Assembly (NCBI GenBank): GCA_023374025.1
Contig: SIJG01000030.1
Location: 1,005,173 to 1,069,172, forward strand
Length of the DNA stretch: 64,000 bases
Source of the DNA: Heterodera schachtii
Taxonomy: Eukaryota; Nematoda; Chromadorea; Rhabditida; Heteroderidae
Direction: 5' to 3'
Part shown: piece after piece, positions 21,776 to 34,276 of the stretch
Position numbering within the stretch: the stretch's first letter is position 1
How the letters are laid out: each line of letters begins with the position of its first letter
The notes under the pieces: generated by a model
What the model saw: only the letters and a program-made list of their open reading frames with translations
The model's database searches: none
Told to the model about the DNA's origin: nothing
Made by a program: the position numbers and the translations under genes

Positions 21776-23904
21776 TTAAATTTCTCCACATTCAGACTTA
21801 TTTGGATGTGGTAAATCATTGCTATTAACCCCATCGCGACAAACAGGACAGTTTTTTTTTGATTGAAGCCTGTAATTAATTTTAATAAAAATGTAAATAG
21901 ATTTTATTTAGATACTGGAACGGGACTCATTGATATGCTTTTTCACTAACTTAACTTTAAAAAGCTTCTCAATCTTAAAACTCTGGAAAAAACATCTCAA
22001 TAGCTGCAAAACAATTTTTTCGCTCCTGGCCTTCCAGTTCAATTTGACGGATTTTGCCAATTCAGCGCCAAAAGGGTGTTTAAATCAGGGTTCGGATCTG
22101 TTCTTATTTCTAAGAAATGTTCTGATTTGGAGGGTCCAAATCTTAGAAAATGAAAATGTTCTTATTTCTAAGAAATGTTCTGATTTTGGGCTATTGTTCT
22201 TATTTTGTTCTTATTTCTTAAATATATTCATAATTTTGAAATTTTATGGCAGAATTTCAATATTTTATCAAGAAAATATAAGATTTGAGGCAAAATTTGG
22301 TCATTTTTGGACAAAATCTGTTAACAAATCGCAATTAAAATTTAAAAAATTTTCCCGGCGGCGCCTATCGGCACCGCCGGAGCCCCTCCCCTCGCCCATT
22401 CACCAAAAGTTTTTTGGAAAATGCGCCGCAAAAAAAGAGTTTAAAAATCTGATTTTTTGATTCCGAATGCACTGAAATTTACGATTTGCTTAATTCCTCA
22501 CCAAAATTGTTAAAAATGATCATGGGAGGTGGAAAATATAATATTTAATACATTTTCGATCGAATAAATTGTAAAAATAACTGATTTGAAGCAATTTTGC
22601 GAAATGTTCTTATTTTTGACCCGAAAATCTTATTTTTTGGCCTTGATGTTCTTATTTTGAAAAATTTTCGATCCGAACCCTGGTTTAAATGTTCATTAAA
22701 CATTTTTGTTTTCGAGAAAAAAGCTATTTCAGTATCAGTGAGCCCGTTCTGGTGATTTCTAACTTTAATTACTAGGGCTTCCTCTTTTATGTAAGAAAAA
22801 TCGCGAAATATGAAAATAAAATATGTATAAAAAATGCTGAAATATCTATGAAATATGTACAAAAACCCCAAAAATATATATTAAAATATATAAACCAAAT
22901 TTTAAATAGTATTTTTAGAAAAAAAAATTCTTTGTAAAAGTGAACTAGTCAAAAAAATGCCAATAAATCACCTTTTAGTGTTTTAAAAATTAATAAATCC
23001 TCAAAAAGTGGTATAAAATATGTCATATGTAGAAAAAATCTGAAATATGTAAAATATGTAAATAAATGTCCTAACTTTTGTTCGCAAACGCAAAAAAGAA
23101 TCCTACTATTTAGACCATGTAGAATCGAGGAAAAAAATATATATTTAAATAATAAAGGACTATTGATTACCAATTGTTGACACATTCGCGATGAAATCGA
23201 TGCTAAAAATCGTTAAAAAATTAAAAAATAATAAATTTATCTCATATTTAAATAATTTTTTTTTAAACCGGCAATTGGTCATTTCTTTCATTTCTGCATT
23301 TTCTGCGCCTGTGCCGAGCAAATTGTCCTCATCCTTGCAGATTGAGCAGATTTGTCCATTCGAGTTTTCGTTTTTTTTCAAAAGTCGCTGCTAAAGATTG
23401 GGCATTTATTGGCGTCCTCAGCTGATGTTTGAGAATTTTCTTCATTTTTTTGCAAAAAAAAAAAAAACTATTTTCAATTCAAATTCTTTTAGTGGGGCGA
23501 TTTAAAAAAATATAGTTTTTAATCTTATCATTTTAGCAATACTTTTGTGTTTCAATGTCAAATTTATTTTAAATTTAATAAATATTATTTTTTTTATTTA
23601 GTTACTTATTTCGCCGACTTTTTTTTGCCTTTTTTGATGCCGGATTGAAACGAATTGGATATCTTTTTACGAAATGCCTTTCCCAACTTTTGCATTAAAC
23701 TCGGCTTATTTGGTGTAGCGCTTGTTCCTTCGTGACCTTCCGATATTGAATCCTCTGTTGATGATTGAGCAATTTTATCATTTTTTGCTAAAAAAAATTT
23801 GCAATTAAAAATAGGAAATTTTTTGATAAAAAACCTTAATTAAATTCGGTATTAAATTAATAAATTATACAATTTATTTGTAATCTTACTTATTTCACCT
23901 GCCG
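21776..23904 (-). pseudogene. RING-H2 gene related to the 39863-41674 gene, degraded
   Basis: Pieces in order are a scrap of exon 1 (23891-23904, signal peptide deleted), 23606-23787, a RING first half around 23290-23455 (GQICSICKDEDNLL...EMTNC), 23171-23202 (HRFH-RECVNN) and 21776-21869 (WLQSKKNCPVCRDGV, ending SECGEI). The RING-H2 metal ligands C-x2-C, C-x-H, H-x2-H, x2-C and C-x2-C are mostly present. Lesions: no signal peptide; a missing base turns the KGKEKVGEI end of 23606-23787 into KKKSAK and a stop; the acceptor of the RING exon reads TTTTGC; and a frame slip occurs at its donor. The last intron has gained a 597-bp hAT-like element (22086-22682). Confidence 0.75.
22086..22682. mobile_element. 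non-autonomous hAT-like element with perfect 8-bp target duplication
   Basis: Terminal inverted repeats CAGGGTTCGGATC and GATCCGAACCCTG are perfect over 13 bases. The flanking octamer GTTTAAAT is identical at 22078-22085 and 22683-22690. Inside are short inverted repeats built on TGTTCTTATTTCTAAGAAAT and a GC-rich near-palindrome at 22353-22381. No transposase. A related copy starts at 57294, and decayed pieces lie in introns near 16060-16140 and 60200-60240. Confidence 0.85.
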
Positions 23905-24235
23905 TAAATTGTGATTATTTGGTCTTCCAGCTGCGCTTAAATTGGCAATTTTGTCAAGTAATTAAACGTGGCATTTAATGCGCAAGAACAGTGCTGAGGT
24001 AAGGGGAGGGGGAGGGCTTGTTTAGGGGTGGTGGGGTGGAGGCAAATCCCCAATAGCTATGTGTGTGTGTGTGTGCATTAAATGCCACATTGGGGGGACG
24101 GAGGAGGGGGGGGGGGGGGGGGGGGCGCTGGCAAACCCCTCTTTAATTAAATGCCAGAACATTTGATTAGGTGGCAAAATGTGCCAATCATTAAATGCCA
24201 ACAATGAACAACTGTTAAGCAAAAAATTTCTATAT
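23905..24235. promoter_or_regulatory. promoter-like region with ATGCCA cluster and G-runs
   Basis: Boxes at 23969-23974 (TGGCAT), 24082-24087, 24151-24156 and 24195-24200. G-runs at 24003-24020 end in GGGAGGGCTTG, there is a GT microsatellite at 24058-24076, and a long poly-G run lies near 24105-24125. It is closely similar to the region upstream of the intact RING-H2 gene (41675-42010). Confidence 0.5.
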
Positions 24236-24376
24236 TTAATTTAAAACATGATTGTGTATAATTGCCTTAATATTTTGTGATTCTGTTGAGAAACAAAAAG
24301 TTATTTTTTATAATTTTTGTAAGTTCTATGCAAAAAAATATTTTCGAATGTTAGGCTTATCATTATACAAATCATT

Positions 24377-24787
24377 GTACTAAAAAATTGGACACCAATG
24401 GAAAATTGGACACTATTGGATATAAAATAATTATTTAAAAAATTAAATAAATTTTTTATTCGGTGTAAAAGATTTCTATTTTAATTTAAATATATACTTT
24501 ATAAGCAAAATAAAATGGGAATAGAAATTTTTAATTATTTCTAACATCAACAGAAGAAAGATGTCCATATGAATCATAAAGAAAAAAGTTTTCTTTTAGA
24601 TATGGTCCCCATTTTTCGTGCATTTTTTGGCACATTGATCAATCATCGTGCCAATTGAATGCCTGATGAACTTTAAGTGCCCTTAATTCATTAATCCATT
24701 TACCCGACATAAATTTTTTTTCGTCTAATTACAGGTTTATTCTTTACAAGAGGAATTTGGTGTCCAATTTTCCGGTGTCCAATGTAC
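24377..24787. mobile_element. MITE with repeated TTGGACAC in both ends
   Basis: The left end contains ATTGGACACCAATGGAAAAT and TGGACAC. The right end is its inverted counterpart (GGTGTCCAATTTTCCGGTGT, CCAATGTAC). No coding sequence and no clear target duplication. Confidence 0.6.
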
Positions 24788-26120
24788 CGCTCTGCCTGCT
24801 GTCTTGAAGTTCCTACACAAAAAATGACACCAGAGCCGGGAAAAAATTAATTAAGAAAAACTTCAAAAACTTGGACTTTTCGCAATTTTCATGCCGTAAC
24901 TTTTCTTTCAATTGTCTAATCGCGAAGCGATATCTTAGAATTGCTTCAAAACGTAAGAACAAATCGAAGCCATGGTTTATCGCCAAAATCAGCAGAAAAG
25001 GTTTTCCAATTGAATTTTGAGTAATAATCAGGGAATGGATTTATATGTGCTAAAAAATGTCAAATATGTGTACATATGTGCCAAAAAAAAACCCCAAAAT
25101 ATGTGCTAAAAACTTTAAAAAAATGTGCCAAAAATTGAAAAAAAAAATTGCTCAAAAATAAGTGAATTTCTCAAAACAGTCTCATTTTTTTCTATCAATT
25201 TCGCTAGCAAATTGCAATAAAATCATTTCAATGTTTTTTTGATGTAAACTTTTTCGCTTTCTAAGATTGATTTATTTTTCTGAATTTTCTTCGCAAAAAT
25301 TCAAAATTTGCCTTAAAGTGAAAAAGTCATGAAAAAAAAAAAAAATTAAAAAAGAAAATTTAAAATTTTGGGCATGTAAAATTATCACCAGAAAAATGAT
25401 CACTTTTTGATCATTTTCCCTTGAAATACTGTAAAAATCAGTCATTTCTGAGTTGTCTAATTTTGACTCTACCTCTATAAATTTTTTTATTGCTTTTTGA
25501 TTAAAATTTTACCATTTTTAACACCGTAAATTTGAAAGTTTTTAGCAACTATTTTCCCATTTTTAGCACCTATTTTGGGGCTTTTAGAACCTAAAAACTA
25601 ACTATTTTGGCAGTTATTATCAACTATAAATTGCATCCCTAATTATAACTGATTTTAAGGTAGAACAATATTTTTCATCAATTTTTTGAAGTGAAAAATT
25701 TTAATTTTTGACAAAAATTTGTTGTCATTTTTTTATTTTTGAATAATTTTTTTTTCGTTCATATTCATTTTGATAAGCAAATAATTTTGAAAATATTCAA
25801 GAAATGAATACAAACAAATAAACGAAATTATCGCCGAAATTTATATGAAAATCGGAATTGGTAAAAGAAAAATTGAGAGATGGATGGAAAACTTCGGAAT
25901 AAGTCATAAAAGAATAACGGAGAAAGAAAAAATGGGAAAAATGAAATTGTCAAATAAAAAAGGAATTTAATATTATATTAATTTTCGATTTTTTATATCT
26001 CAACAGGATTGCGTAAAATTGTGATTAGCCTCATTCGCTTATACGAGATTTGGTGAGCTATTTGGGGAGGGCTCAGGGACCGATTGGTCAAATCCCAAAT
26101 CTAATTTTCAAGAATTTGTA
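24788..26120. other. gene-poor stretch with one short unassigned open segment
   Basis: Mostly AT-rich repeats (AAATATGTGTACATATGTG near 25060). At about 25824-25969 (+) a frame reads NEIIAEIYMKIGIGKRKIER followed by WMENFGISHKRITEKEK and a stop. This could be a helix-turn-helix-like transposase scrap or a terminal exon. I do not recognise it. Confidence 0.3.
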
Positions 26121-26429
26121 AATTTTTATCAACAAAATAATACACTGAAATAATTTCGCCAATATGGGAACAATTGATGTGACTCGACGGGACCATTTGT
26201 GCATATTTTGGCCAGCACGGGGGGTAATTCTTTGGCGAAATTCGGGTCCAGCACGTTTGAAATGTAAGTGTTCAATTGGCGATGTTTGGCGCCCGTGTTG
26301 AAAAGGCATTCGATCAGTCCCATAAGTTCCACGTACCGTAGGGCCCCCGCTGCGGGACCGTAATTGGTCTTTCTAAACGTGAAAAAACATTTGTCGTTTG
26401 GAGAATTCTGCAGCATTGGACTATTTTCT

Positions 26430-26750
26430 AGTACCGGCGAAACCTCTACTTACCGGTAAATCTTTCCACATATTAAACAATTAGTTCTTTAAATTATTAT
26501 TAATTTTTGTAAAAATTTGTTAATAATTCCAATCAAAACTTCAAAATTTTTCTTGGTGAAAAATTTTTAGGCAGCGAATCTTTTGAAAATTTAAAAATAA
26601 TTGACAATTTTATGCTTTACAGAAATTTTATCCAAAAATTTTTATCTCATCAATTACCTTACCGGTTCCTGTACATGTTGAAAATATTGGTACCGGCACT
26701 GGTACCGGTTTTTTAGTAACAGTCATTACCGGTACCAGTTAAAGTGAAAC
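26430..26750. repeat. ACCGGTACC-rich repeat inside the receptor pseudogene
   Basis: Iterated TACCGGTAAA/GGTACCGG motifs at 26432-26460 and 26660-26735 flank an AT-rich centre. This resembles the other short elements whose ends carry reiterated GC-rich words. It separates the last receptor exon from the rest. Confidence 0.45.
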
Positions 26751-27597
26751 TAAAAAGAAAATTTACAATATTTTTACTAAATTTCTCGCAAACAATTATA
26801 TATTTTTTAAATTTTTAGTAAATCAAAAAATTCGTAAATATTTTTAGGAAACCAAAAAATGTTTCAAAAAGAGCAATTGCACCTGCAAAAAACTCATTAA
26901 CACCGCAGAATATTTCTTCCGTTTCGAAGTACAACAATTTTGTGCCTGATCACTAAGCCCTGGCGACACAAATATTAAAACATATAAACAGTGGGAGGTC
27001 ATTTGAAAGCCGCCCAGTTCCTTTTTTTAAAAAACAACCAAATTAAAAAAAGCTGGTACGTTCAATAGTTCTATTTAAATATTCCAAAAAAAGAGTTATG
27101 TTACAAAAAAAGATTATTCGAAAAAATAGGTTTTTAGATTTTTGGCCATAATTTTTTTATTTAACGAATTTTCTTGCATTTAAAGCCAGATTAAATTAAC
27201 TTAACTCAAATAATTTAATTAGTTATTTAATTTTATGCCTTTGCTGACCCATGTGTGAATAAATTATTGCCCTAATTAGTACAAATTCTTCATTGCATAG
27301 TTTTAAACGGACGAATGGCTGCACGGATTTATGAAACAATTTGTCACCCATTCCCATGGCTCTAAATTTTCAAAAATAAATTTAAATAATCATTCAAACA
27401 CATAGAGTCTTGCTTATAATAACAATTTCTGAAGTCCTTAAATGGCACTAGACCATCTGGTGAGCACAAAACTTCACAATTTTGTTGCACCGAGTAGAAG
27501 CTGCTGCACAACACAAACAATGGCATCGCAATTACTGCACAGGGCAATGTTTGCAATGGGAATTTATATAAAAAATAAAAATAAATAAATACCGTAT

Positions 27598-27720
27598 TTC
27601 CTATAATATAACCCCCCCCCCCTTTTTTTGGGGGTGGGGGGGGGGTTCCGAAGTAACCCCTTGAATGAGTTAAAGCCCCCTCAGAAATAAAGCCCCCCTT
27701 TTGATGGGATTGAAAAATAA
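27598..27720. repeat. C/G-run repeat
   Basis: The sequence runs from TACCGTATTTCCTATAATAT through long C and G runs to AAAGCCCCCCTTTTGATG. It looks like a degenerate transposon end or simple repeat and has no coding potential. Confidence 0.4.
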
Positions 27721-28699
27721 AGCCTCCGGGGTCTTTCTTTCAAGGAATTTTTGAAATTTTGCTGCTGTACTTTGTCATTGTTGTCAAGCTGCTCAAAGAA
27801 CGGAAACGTTTTGCCAATTTCGAATACAAATAACAAATCCATTGACCAAGGGCGGTGGACTTATATAGAAGGGTCCAAACTGACGTGATTTTTCAATATA
27901 TATTGCAGCTGGTTGGATCATTTGAGTCTTAATTGCAAGGATTTGTGTCCATTTTTTATGAATTATCTTACCGAAAATATGTTGGCAAATTCGATCAAAT
28001 TCAATTTTCGTGAAAAAACTGACTCAAATGAATCACACTGAGTGTAAACAAATTCTGGAATTGGCGTCTGTGAGTAGCGAATTCGGCGCACTTTTTGCTC
28101 AATTTGCAGCAAATTGTTTTCTTTTTGTTGCGATGCATAAAATGCTAGTATTTTTATTTTTTCTGGTGACATTGAATATTGGAATTTTAATTTTTGATTT
28201 TATCGAGAAAGACCCTTTTTGAGAGTCTGGTTTCTATTTTTTCAATTTAATGAAATATGCATGTCGGCCGGGAAAAATAATTATATTTTTAATGAAATTG
28301 AAATTTTATAAATGTACAAATTTTTTTTACACAAGGCTGAATTTCCGAAAAAATTTAAGTAAAAAGACATTTTTAATAAAGAACTTAAAAAAAAGTTTGG
28401 AATTTGAATTTTGCCCTTCTCTGTCTCTTCTGACAACCGATTTGAGGACGGCACTCTTTACTGGATGCTCTTTCATTCGTTCCATAAATGCCATTATTTA
28501 TTCGCCATTGGATTTTGTTGAACAAATTCCTTGTGGATTTATTCCGACCGTTAAGCATTTGTACAGTCGGCATCGCTTTTACATGATGCAAAATCTTATA
28601 ACAAACTTTTAATAAAAAAATATAAATATTTTTCGAAGGTCTTAAAAATGAACAAATTCTTTCAAACTTAGCTTTAAAAATGCTTATCCGATTAATTCT

Positions 28700-31050
28700 G
28701 TTCAAACTATATCATTAGAAAGGAGTCATCTTTTCTTATTATTTTTTCATTAAAGAAATAACAAAATATCTGAAAATACGAAAGAAAAAGTCAAGGAAGA
28801 AAAGGCAAAAATTTCGCATTTCCTATTTATTTTGACATTTCTATAGCATCGGGAGTTAAGCTAACAAACACAAACGCTATTTTAAAATTGAAGGTGCTTT
28901 TCATTTTTGATTGAATTCAATTTTGAACTAATTCCCTATTCTATAGAAACGCCCATTTTTTGACCATGGGAATTAAAAATTTTATTATTTTTCTAATTAA
29001 AAATAATAATTATTTGCACAGATTTTTTTTATAAGGATTTAGAAGAATATTTATAAATTATATATGTTTTTATTCAATTTTGGTAGTGTTACATCGAATT
29101 ATTTTAATCAATTTTGGCAATATTATTTTTTAAACATTTTACTATTTTTAAAATATTTTTTAGTGAAAATAAGAAACTGACAAATTAATTAAAAATTCTA
29201 TAGAATATATTTATACATTAATTTTTCTTCCAATTTCTTTGTATTCCCCTGCTGAAGATTGATGAACAGCCAAAAATAAATAAATTCGTAAAATTGCGCG
29301 CTGACAATGGAATCTTATCGAGTTTTAAAACCACTTTTAAAATTTATGTAAAAATTTTTATTTGAAAGTTTTCTGCGTACAGTCCTAACACAATTTTAAT
29401 GTTTTTGATTGACTTAATTTAGGGAGCGCAATTTTAGTGATTTAATATTTTTATGGTTTCACGAAAAACACCATTTTACGTGTAGCATTGTCTCGGTTGT
29501 ATAGGGTAAGTGTTAATCGATCTGTAAAATGAATTTTTAATTAAAATTGAAAATTTATAATTAATAATTTAAATAAACAGAGAGAAAAGTTTTTGACAAT
29601 ATGACATAACAAAAAAAAATGAAAAAAACACGAAAAAAGATCAGACCTAGCTGATTTCGACCAACCCTAACCCGTTTATTCTCACCCCGAACAATCACCC
29701 TTCTCAAACTATCAAAGGAAAATTTTGAAAAACATTCATAGCATTGGACGATTGATATCATTTAGCCTTTTTCTATTTTAGCCAGGGAAATTTCAAAAAA
29801 ATTTTCGTAACTTTCAGACAAGTTATGTCCAGAAGAACTCAAAAAATATTATAAAATCTACTGGGTAATATAACACACTTCAGCAAAAGATTCTTCATTT
29901 TACGTTACTATTTTTCACTAAATGTCACAATTTTTGGCTTTTGCAAACGTTTGGCTACTATTTTGACTTTTTTAAATTTTCTTAATAAAAATTCAATTAA
30001 AAGTAAAGATGCACCCGCTAAAAAAGCGCTTTTAATAAGATGACAAATAATTTTTTTTCTTTTTGAAAAATAATATAAAAAAAGAAATATTACCTAATTG
30101 AAAGGATTTTATTCAAATAAAAATGAAAAGACGTTTAGAATTTGATTTTTTTGCTTGCGCATGAAATTGTGAATTTTTAATCGATTCCGGGTTTTGGGAG
30201 TCCCTGCCGACTTTATACATATTCGCTATTTAACAAAATCATCGCAAAATTGGCAATTTTAGGTTTAAAAACCGTGGTTTTGAACTTCTGTCCGGGTTTT
30301 GATTAAAATTTTTCTTTAAAAATCTTTATTTAAAAAAAGAATTCTTTTAAATAAATTTAAACACTTTTATCTAATTTTATTTTGTTATTTTTGATCTCCA
30401 GTCCTTCGGTGCCGATAAATCGCGCTGACAAATGAGAAATTTTTTTTAGCTTTGGTCAGATTTTATAACAGATTTTGTCCAAAAATGGCAATTTCTGCGA
30501 GTTATGCATAAAAAAGCAACGCCAAATTTTTTGAAAATTTAAATTCGAATAATCTTCAAATTCATGCATTTGCATAAGACAGGCTAAATTATTTAGCAAA
30601 AATGCTTTTTAAACAAATTTTTTTTAACAAAAATTCATGCATCATCATGAAAGCAGATGTGGATGCATTAAGAGGCTATATACGATATGAGTAATAATGT
30701 TATTGTAATAATTAAAATAAGTTAAATAAAGAACGAAGCATATAAAAGAATAAAAAATAATCCTTGTGTAAATTTTAAAAATTATCATAAGTCAGAGTTA
30801 AATATCGTAATAATTAAAATATGATATAGAGAAAGTAATAATACTGGAAAATTTAAAATTAATTTAAATTACATTGGAAATTCGAATTATTTTTACAATA
30901 TATAAAAAACAAAAATAAATCATCTTTGGAGTACTCGCAAGCAATTAAATTTATATTATAGGTAGAAGTAAGAACTTTTTTTAGATGTTTTAAAAATAAA
31001 ATTTTGAATTTATCATTTTACCTAATTGAAAATTACATTAAAAAGCATTA
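28700..31050. other. gene-poor AT-rich region
   Basis: No supported gene. A reverse-oriented, degenerate copy of the GC-palindrome repeat flank (ACAGATTTTGTCC) lies near 30430-30500. The longest frames are AT-rich and lack splice or codon-bias support. Confidence 0.5.
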
Positions 31051-31058
31051 TTCCAAAC

Positions 31059-31971
31059 TAGAGATCGGATACGGACAGGATCCGTATACGGATTTTTACG
31101 GATCCGTAGTCCGTAATCCGTATTTTTTTCGGCCGATACGGATTTTTTACGGACTACGGATTTTACGGATTTTTAATCCGTAAATCCGTAATCCGTATGG
31201 GTGCCTAGTCCGTAATCCCGATCCCAATCCGTACAATTCTTGATACGGATTACGGATTTTTTTTTTTTTGGCGTTTTAATGTGAAATGGATTATATTTTT
31301 AAATTTTGTGCAGTCAATTCGCCAATACTTTGAATTGGCGAGTGTCTATTTCGTAAAATTTTTGGCAAAAATCGAAAAAAAAGCAAAATTTTTGTGCAAA
31401 AAACTCAAACCTTTACGTTATTGAATTGCATTTCATTGAACTTTTACGAAATTCTATTTCATTTTTTTATAAATGAATTTCGTTTTTCAATTTCTAAATT
31501 TTTTACGAACTTGGTTTTGTAAATTTTTCAAAATTATAAATATTTTTTATGAATATTTGTCAACGAGATTCATGAAATGGTTAAAAATCTTTTTTGGTGT
31601 AAATCTGTTATCAAGTTAAAAATCAAATTATAAAAATTTTCCTGGCGGCCGCCGGTTCCTAAAAAAGTTTTTTGAAAAAGCGCGTCGCAAAAAAAAGTGG
31701 GGTGAAAAGCAATAAATGGTCGTGTAACAAAACATTTTTGAGCATTTTTTGCGTAAAAATTTTGGCCTCGGCAGAGGTGGGGGTATTTTTTATTGAATAT
31801 AAAAGAATTTTTAAAAAATCCGTATCCGTATACGGATCCGTATTTTTCCTGGATACGGATTTTTACGGACTACGGATTTTCCGGTTTTTAGTCCGTAAGT
31901 CCGTAATCCGTATGTGTGCCTAGTCCGTAATCCCGATCCCGATCCGTATTTTCTCAAAATTCCGATCTCTA
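31059..31971. mobile_element. non-autonomous hAT-like element with reiterated TACGGAT words, 8-bp target duplication
   Basis: Terminal inverted repeats are TAGAGATCGGA and TCCGATCTCTA. The octamer TTCCAAAC is identical on both sides (31051-31058, 31972-31979). Both ends are packed with overlapping ATCCGTA/TACGGAT words (31075-31260 and 31820-31950). The middle holds a degenerate GC-palindrome region (near 31640) and no supported gene. Confidence 0.8.
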
Positions 31972-31979
31972 TTCCAAAC

Positions 31980-33900
31980 CAAAAATGACGGGTATTTCTA
32001 ATACCAGGACAAGAATAAATTTTAAAAAAGGCTTTGAGGAAAAAATTATCAAAATTCTATTTTTTCTAAATAATAAATATGTAACTCATTTAATTTATGA
32101 TATTACATAAAAACAAATAAAAATTGAAAAATAAAATTAATAATTAATTCAAATAAAAAAAATAGAAATAATAAATATAATAAGATCTTTACTTAAAGGA
32201 AAATGCCGGAGAAAATGATTTGCTTATATAAAACTTCAATTTTCAAATTTATAATAAATCAAATGTTTTTGTCATTGTATGTCACTAAGGATCATAATAA
32301 GGTAAGTACAGAGAATATAAATCGAATTAGAGTTTTTACCCAATTTATTTTTAGTAAAATTACATAGAAAAATTAATGATCGCTTTTCGGATGAAGAAAA
32401 AAAATCCGAGTCTTATAAAATTACAGAAAAACCAATTCTTAAAATTTTGAAATATTTTTTGTATCGTAAAAATTAATATGAAATCGAGCAACAATTGGAT
32501 TTTAGTGGTTAATGTTTTTATTCGAACTTAAATTTAGACATTTTTAACTCAGGGTTGCCAGATGAAAACTTTCAAAATCATCATTTTGCCAAACAAGAAA
32601 TCGGCATTAAATTGGCAATTTTAGATTTGCGCTTTTAAATCATTATTTCAAAGAGAAAAAATCATTGACTCCTCGAAACCATCAAAATGAATATAAGTCA
32701 TCTTATATATGGCAAAACCATTATTAATTATACCAAATGCAATTTTTAATCATCTTCTCAAAATATAATATTTTTTGGAAATTTAAGACAAATAAATGAA
32801 TTTAATTATATATTTATTAAGGAAACTGAAAAACGAATGGAACGCATACAAAATAATAGCAAATTAAAGTTATAGAGAAGAATAACTTTAAAAAATTTAA
32901 TAATCAATTATAATTCCAAGCTTAATACAATAATAAATGAAAAAAAATACAGATCAACATCAGATTTTGGGAATAATTTTTTCCAATTTAAATCAATAAA
33001 TATTTTTGTTCTTCATCTAAACGATTTTGTACTTTGATAAATTTTAAAAAGAATTAAAACAAAAAATTTAAACATAGAGAATAGATAAATATTATTATAA
33101 ATAGGTTTCACGAAAAAGCCGATAAAATAATTGACTCGAAACATTAAAAAGGTTAAAGTAAAATAAGTAAATAAAGAACGAAGGCATATAAAATAATAAA
33201 AAATCCTAAAAATTTAAAAATTATCTTAACCAGAGTTAAATATCATATATTAAAAATAATAGAGAATTTTATAAATATAAAAAATTAAATGAAAACATTT
33301 TTACGACCTACATATTTCTGCAAAAATTAAATGAAGCCCTTAAGTGTGACAGAACATGTAATCGTATAAAAAAACCAAATAATTTCTCAAATAGCTAAAA
33401 ATTTAATTAGTTAAAATGTAATTATAATAAATTCAAAAAAAAATTTAAAAAAAAATTGTACAAACAAATAATTTTATTTAATTTTGTTTAATTACTAATA
33501 TGTTTGGCATAAACCAAAAAGTCCTTTAATTGAGATGATGTCAATGTCGTTTTTGCCGCTCATGTGACATCAGCTGAATTGTTTTTTAAAACAATTATAT
33601 TTTTGAAAATAAATAACTTGCTCGAAGAAAAAAGAGACAAGAAACTTCAAATATATATGATAAATAAAATAATAAATTTGGAACTTTGAATGTTATCCTT
33701 GTAATGAATTTTTTATTCAGTATATTGCTGATATCCTCCATTGATGATTTTATATATTACCAAAATTTTAGTTTGATCTTGATTTTTTCCAGCTATAAAA
33801 GTAAATTATAAAAATCTGTCTGATTTTGAAAGAAATTAAAAAGGAAAAGTTATTCACATTAAAAATTTATTATTAATTAAAGCAAAGCAAAAAATAATAA
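31980..33900. other. gene-free AT-rich region
   Basis: No open frames with coding character and no clear repeats were recognised. Confidence 0.5.
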
Positions 33901-33913
33901 ATACTGATAAAAT

Positions 33914-34189
33914 ATGGACAAAAATATGAAAATAAATGTCCGCGCACCCCACAAATATCGCATCAAAATCCCATCAAAAAAATGCTCCATTTTATTCATC
34001 CATCAGAAACAGCACACACTGTTGCGCAAAATCATGGTGGACAAACGGTTCGAGAGTCTGTTCATGGACACGGACATGCAAATTGACGAGGACAGCGACA
34101 ATAAATCCGCCAAAATGGGATGGCAGCGCGTCAAAATTGGTTTTTTCAATATTATGAATATTGATAGAAATTTTTGGAAGCCATTATAA
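33914..34189 (+). CDS. unrecognised coding exon
   Basis: A stretch with clearly higher GC at third codon positions than its surroundings. It begins MDKNMKINVRAPHKYRIKIP and continues through RKIMVDKRFESLFMDTDMQI to an acidic DEDSDNKSAKMGWQRVKIG, before falling into AT-rich sequence. I do not recognise the family. The coding-like part ends near 34145, so a splice donor there is likely and the last residues to the stop may be intronic. It may belong with the exon-like pieces at 34277-34365 and 34834-34997. Confidence 0.4.
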   Translation: MDKNMKINVRAPHKYRIKIPSKKCSILFIHQKQHTLLRKIMVDKRFESLFMDTDMQIDEDSDNKSAKMGWQRVKIGFFNIMNIDRNFWKPL

Positions 34190-34276
34190 TATTTAAACAA
34201 GTTAAAATGTTTTTTTTTTGGAAATTATTATCAGTTATGATAATAAAAATAACAATTTATTAAAGAAAAAATTAAG

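Larger units (their letters stand above)
26128..28600 (-). pseudogene. nuclear hormone receptor (nematode supplementary type), decayed
   Basis: Scattered exons read 5' to 3' on the minus strand. Near 28525-28595, KRCRLYKCLTVGINPQGIC matches the end of a nuclear-receptor zinc-finger domain; the codon three before its first Cys is TAA where Cys is expected. At 28395-28480 there is a hinge-like MAFMERMKEHPVKSAVLKSV. At about 27975-28172 is a ligand-binding-domain start (IEQKVRRIRYS...), with a good GTAAGA donor. Near 27730-27835, DLLFVFEIGKTFPFFEQLDN matches the helix 3-4 signature. At 27362-27545, MPLFVLCSSFYS...SPDGLVPF matches the mid-LBD. At about 26190-26385, GALRYVELMGLIECLF...NFAKELPPVL matches the C-terminal helices. 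Such receptors are ligand-regulated transcription factors. Phases between exons do not all join. Confidence 0.6.

Noticed and set aside
24100..24126. Poly-G run
   Set aside because: Simple homopolymer, probably of uncertain length in the assembly; not given a function of its own.
27362..27556. Small secreted Cys-rich protein (64 aa with hydrophobic start)
   Set aside because: The sequence fits the middle of a nuclear receptor ligand-binding domain (PLFVLCSSFYS, SPDGLVPF) and lies in line with other receptor exons.
28385..28705. Single 106-residue minus-strand protein
   Set aside because: Two other minus-strand frames across the same bases carry nuclear receptor DBD-end and hinge matches, so this frame is a by-product of pseudogene decay.
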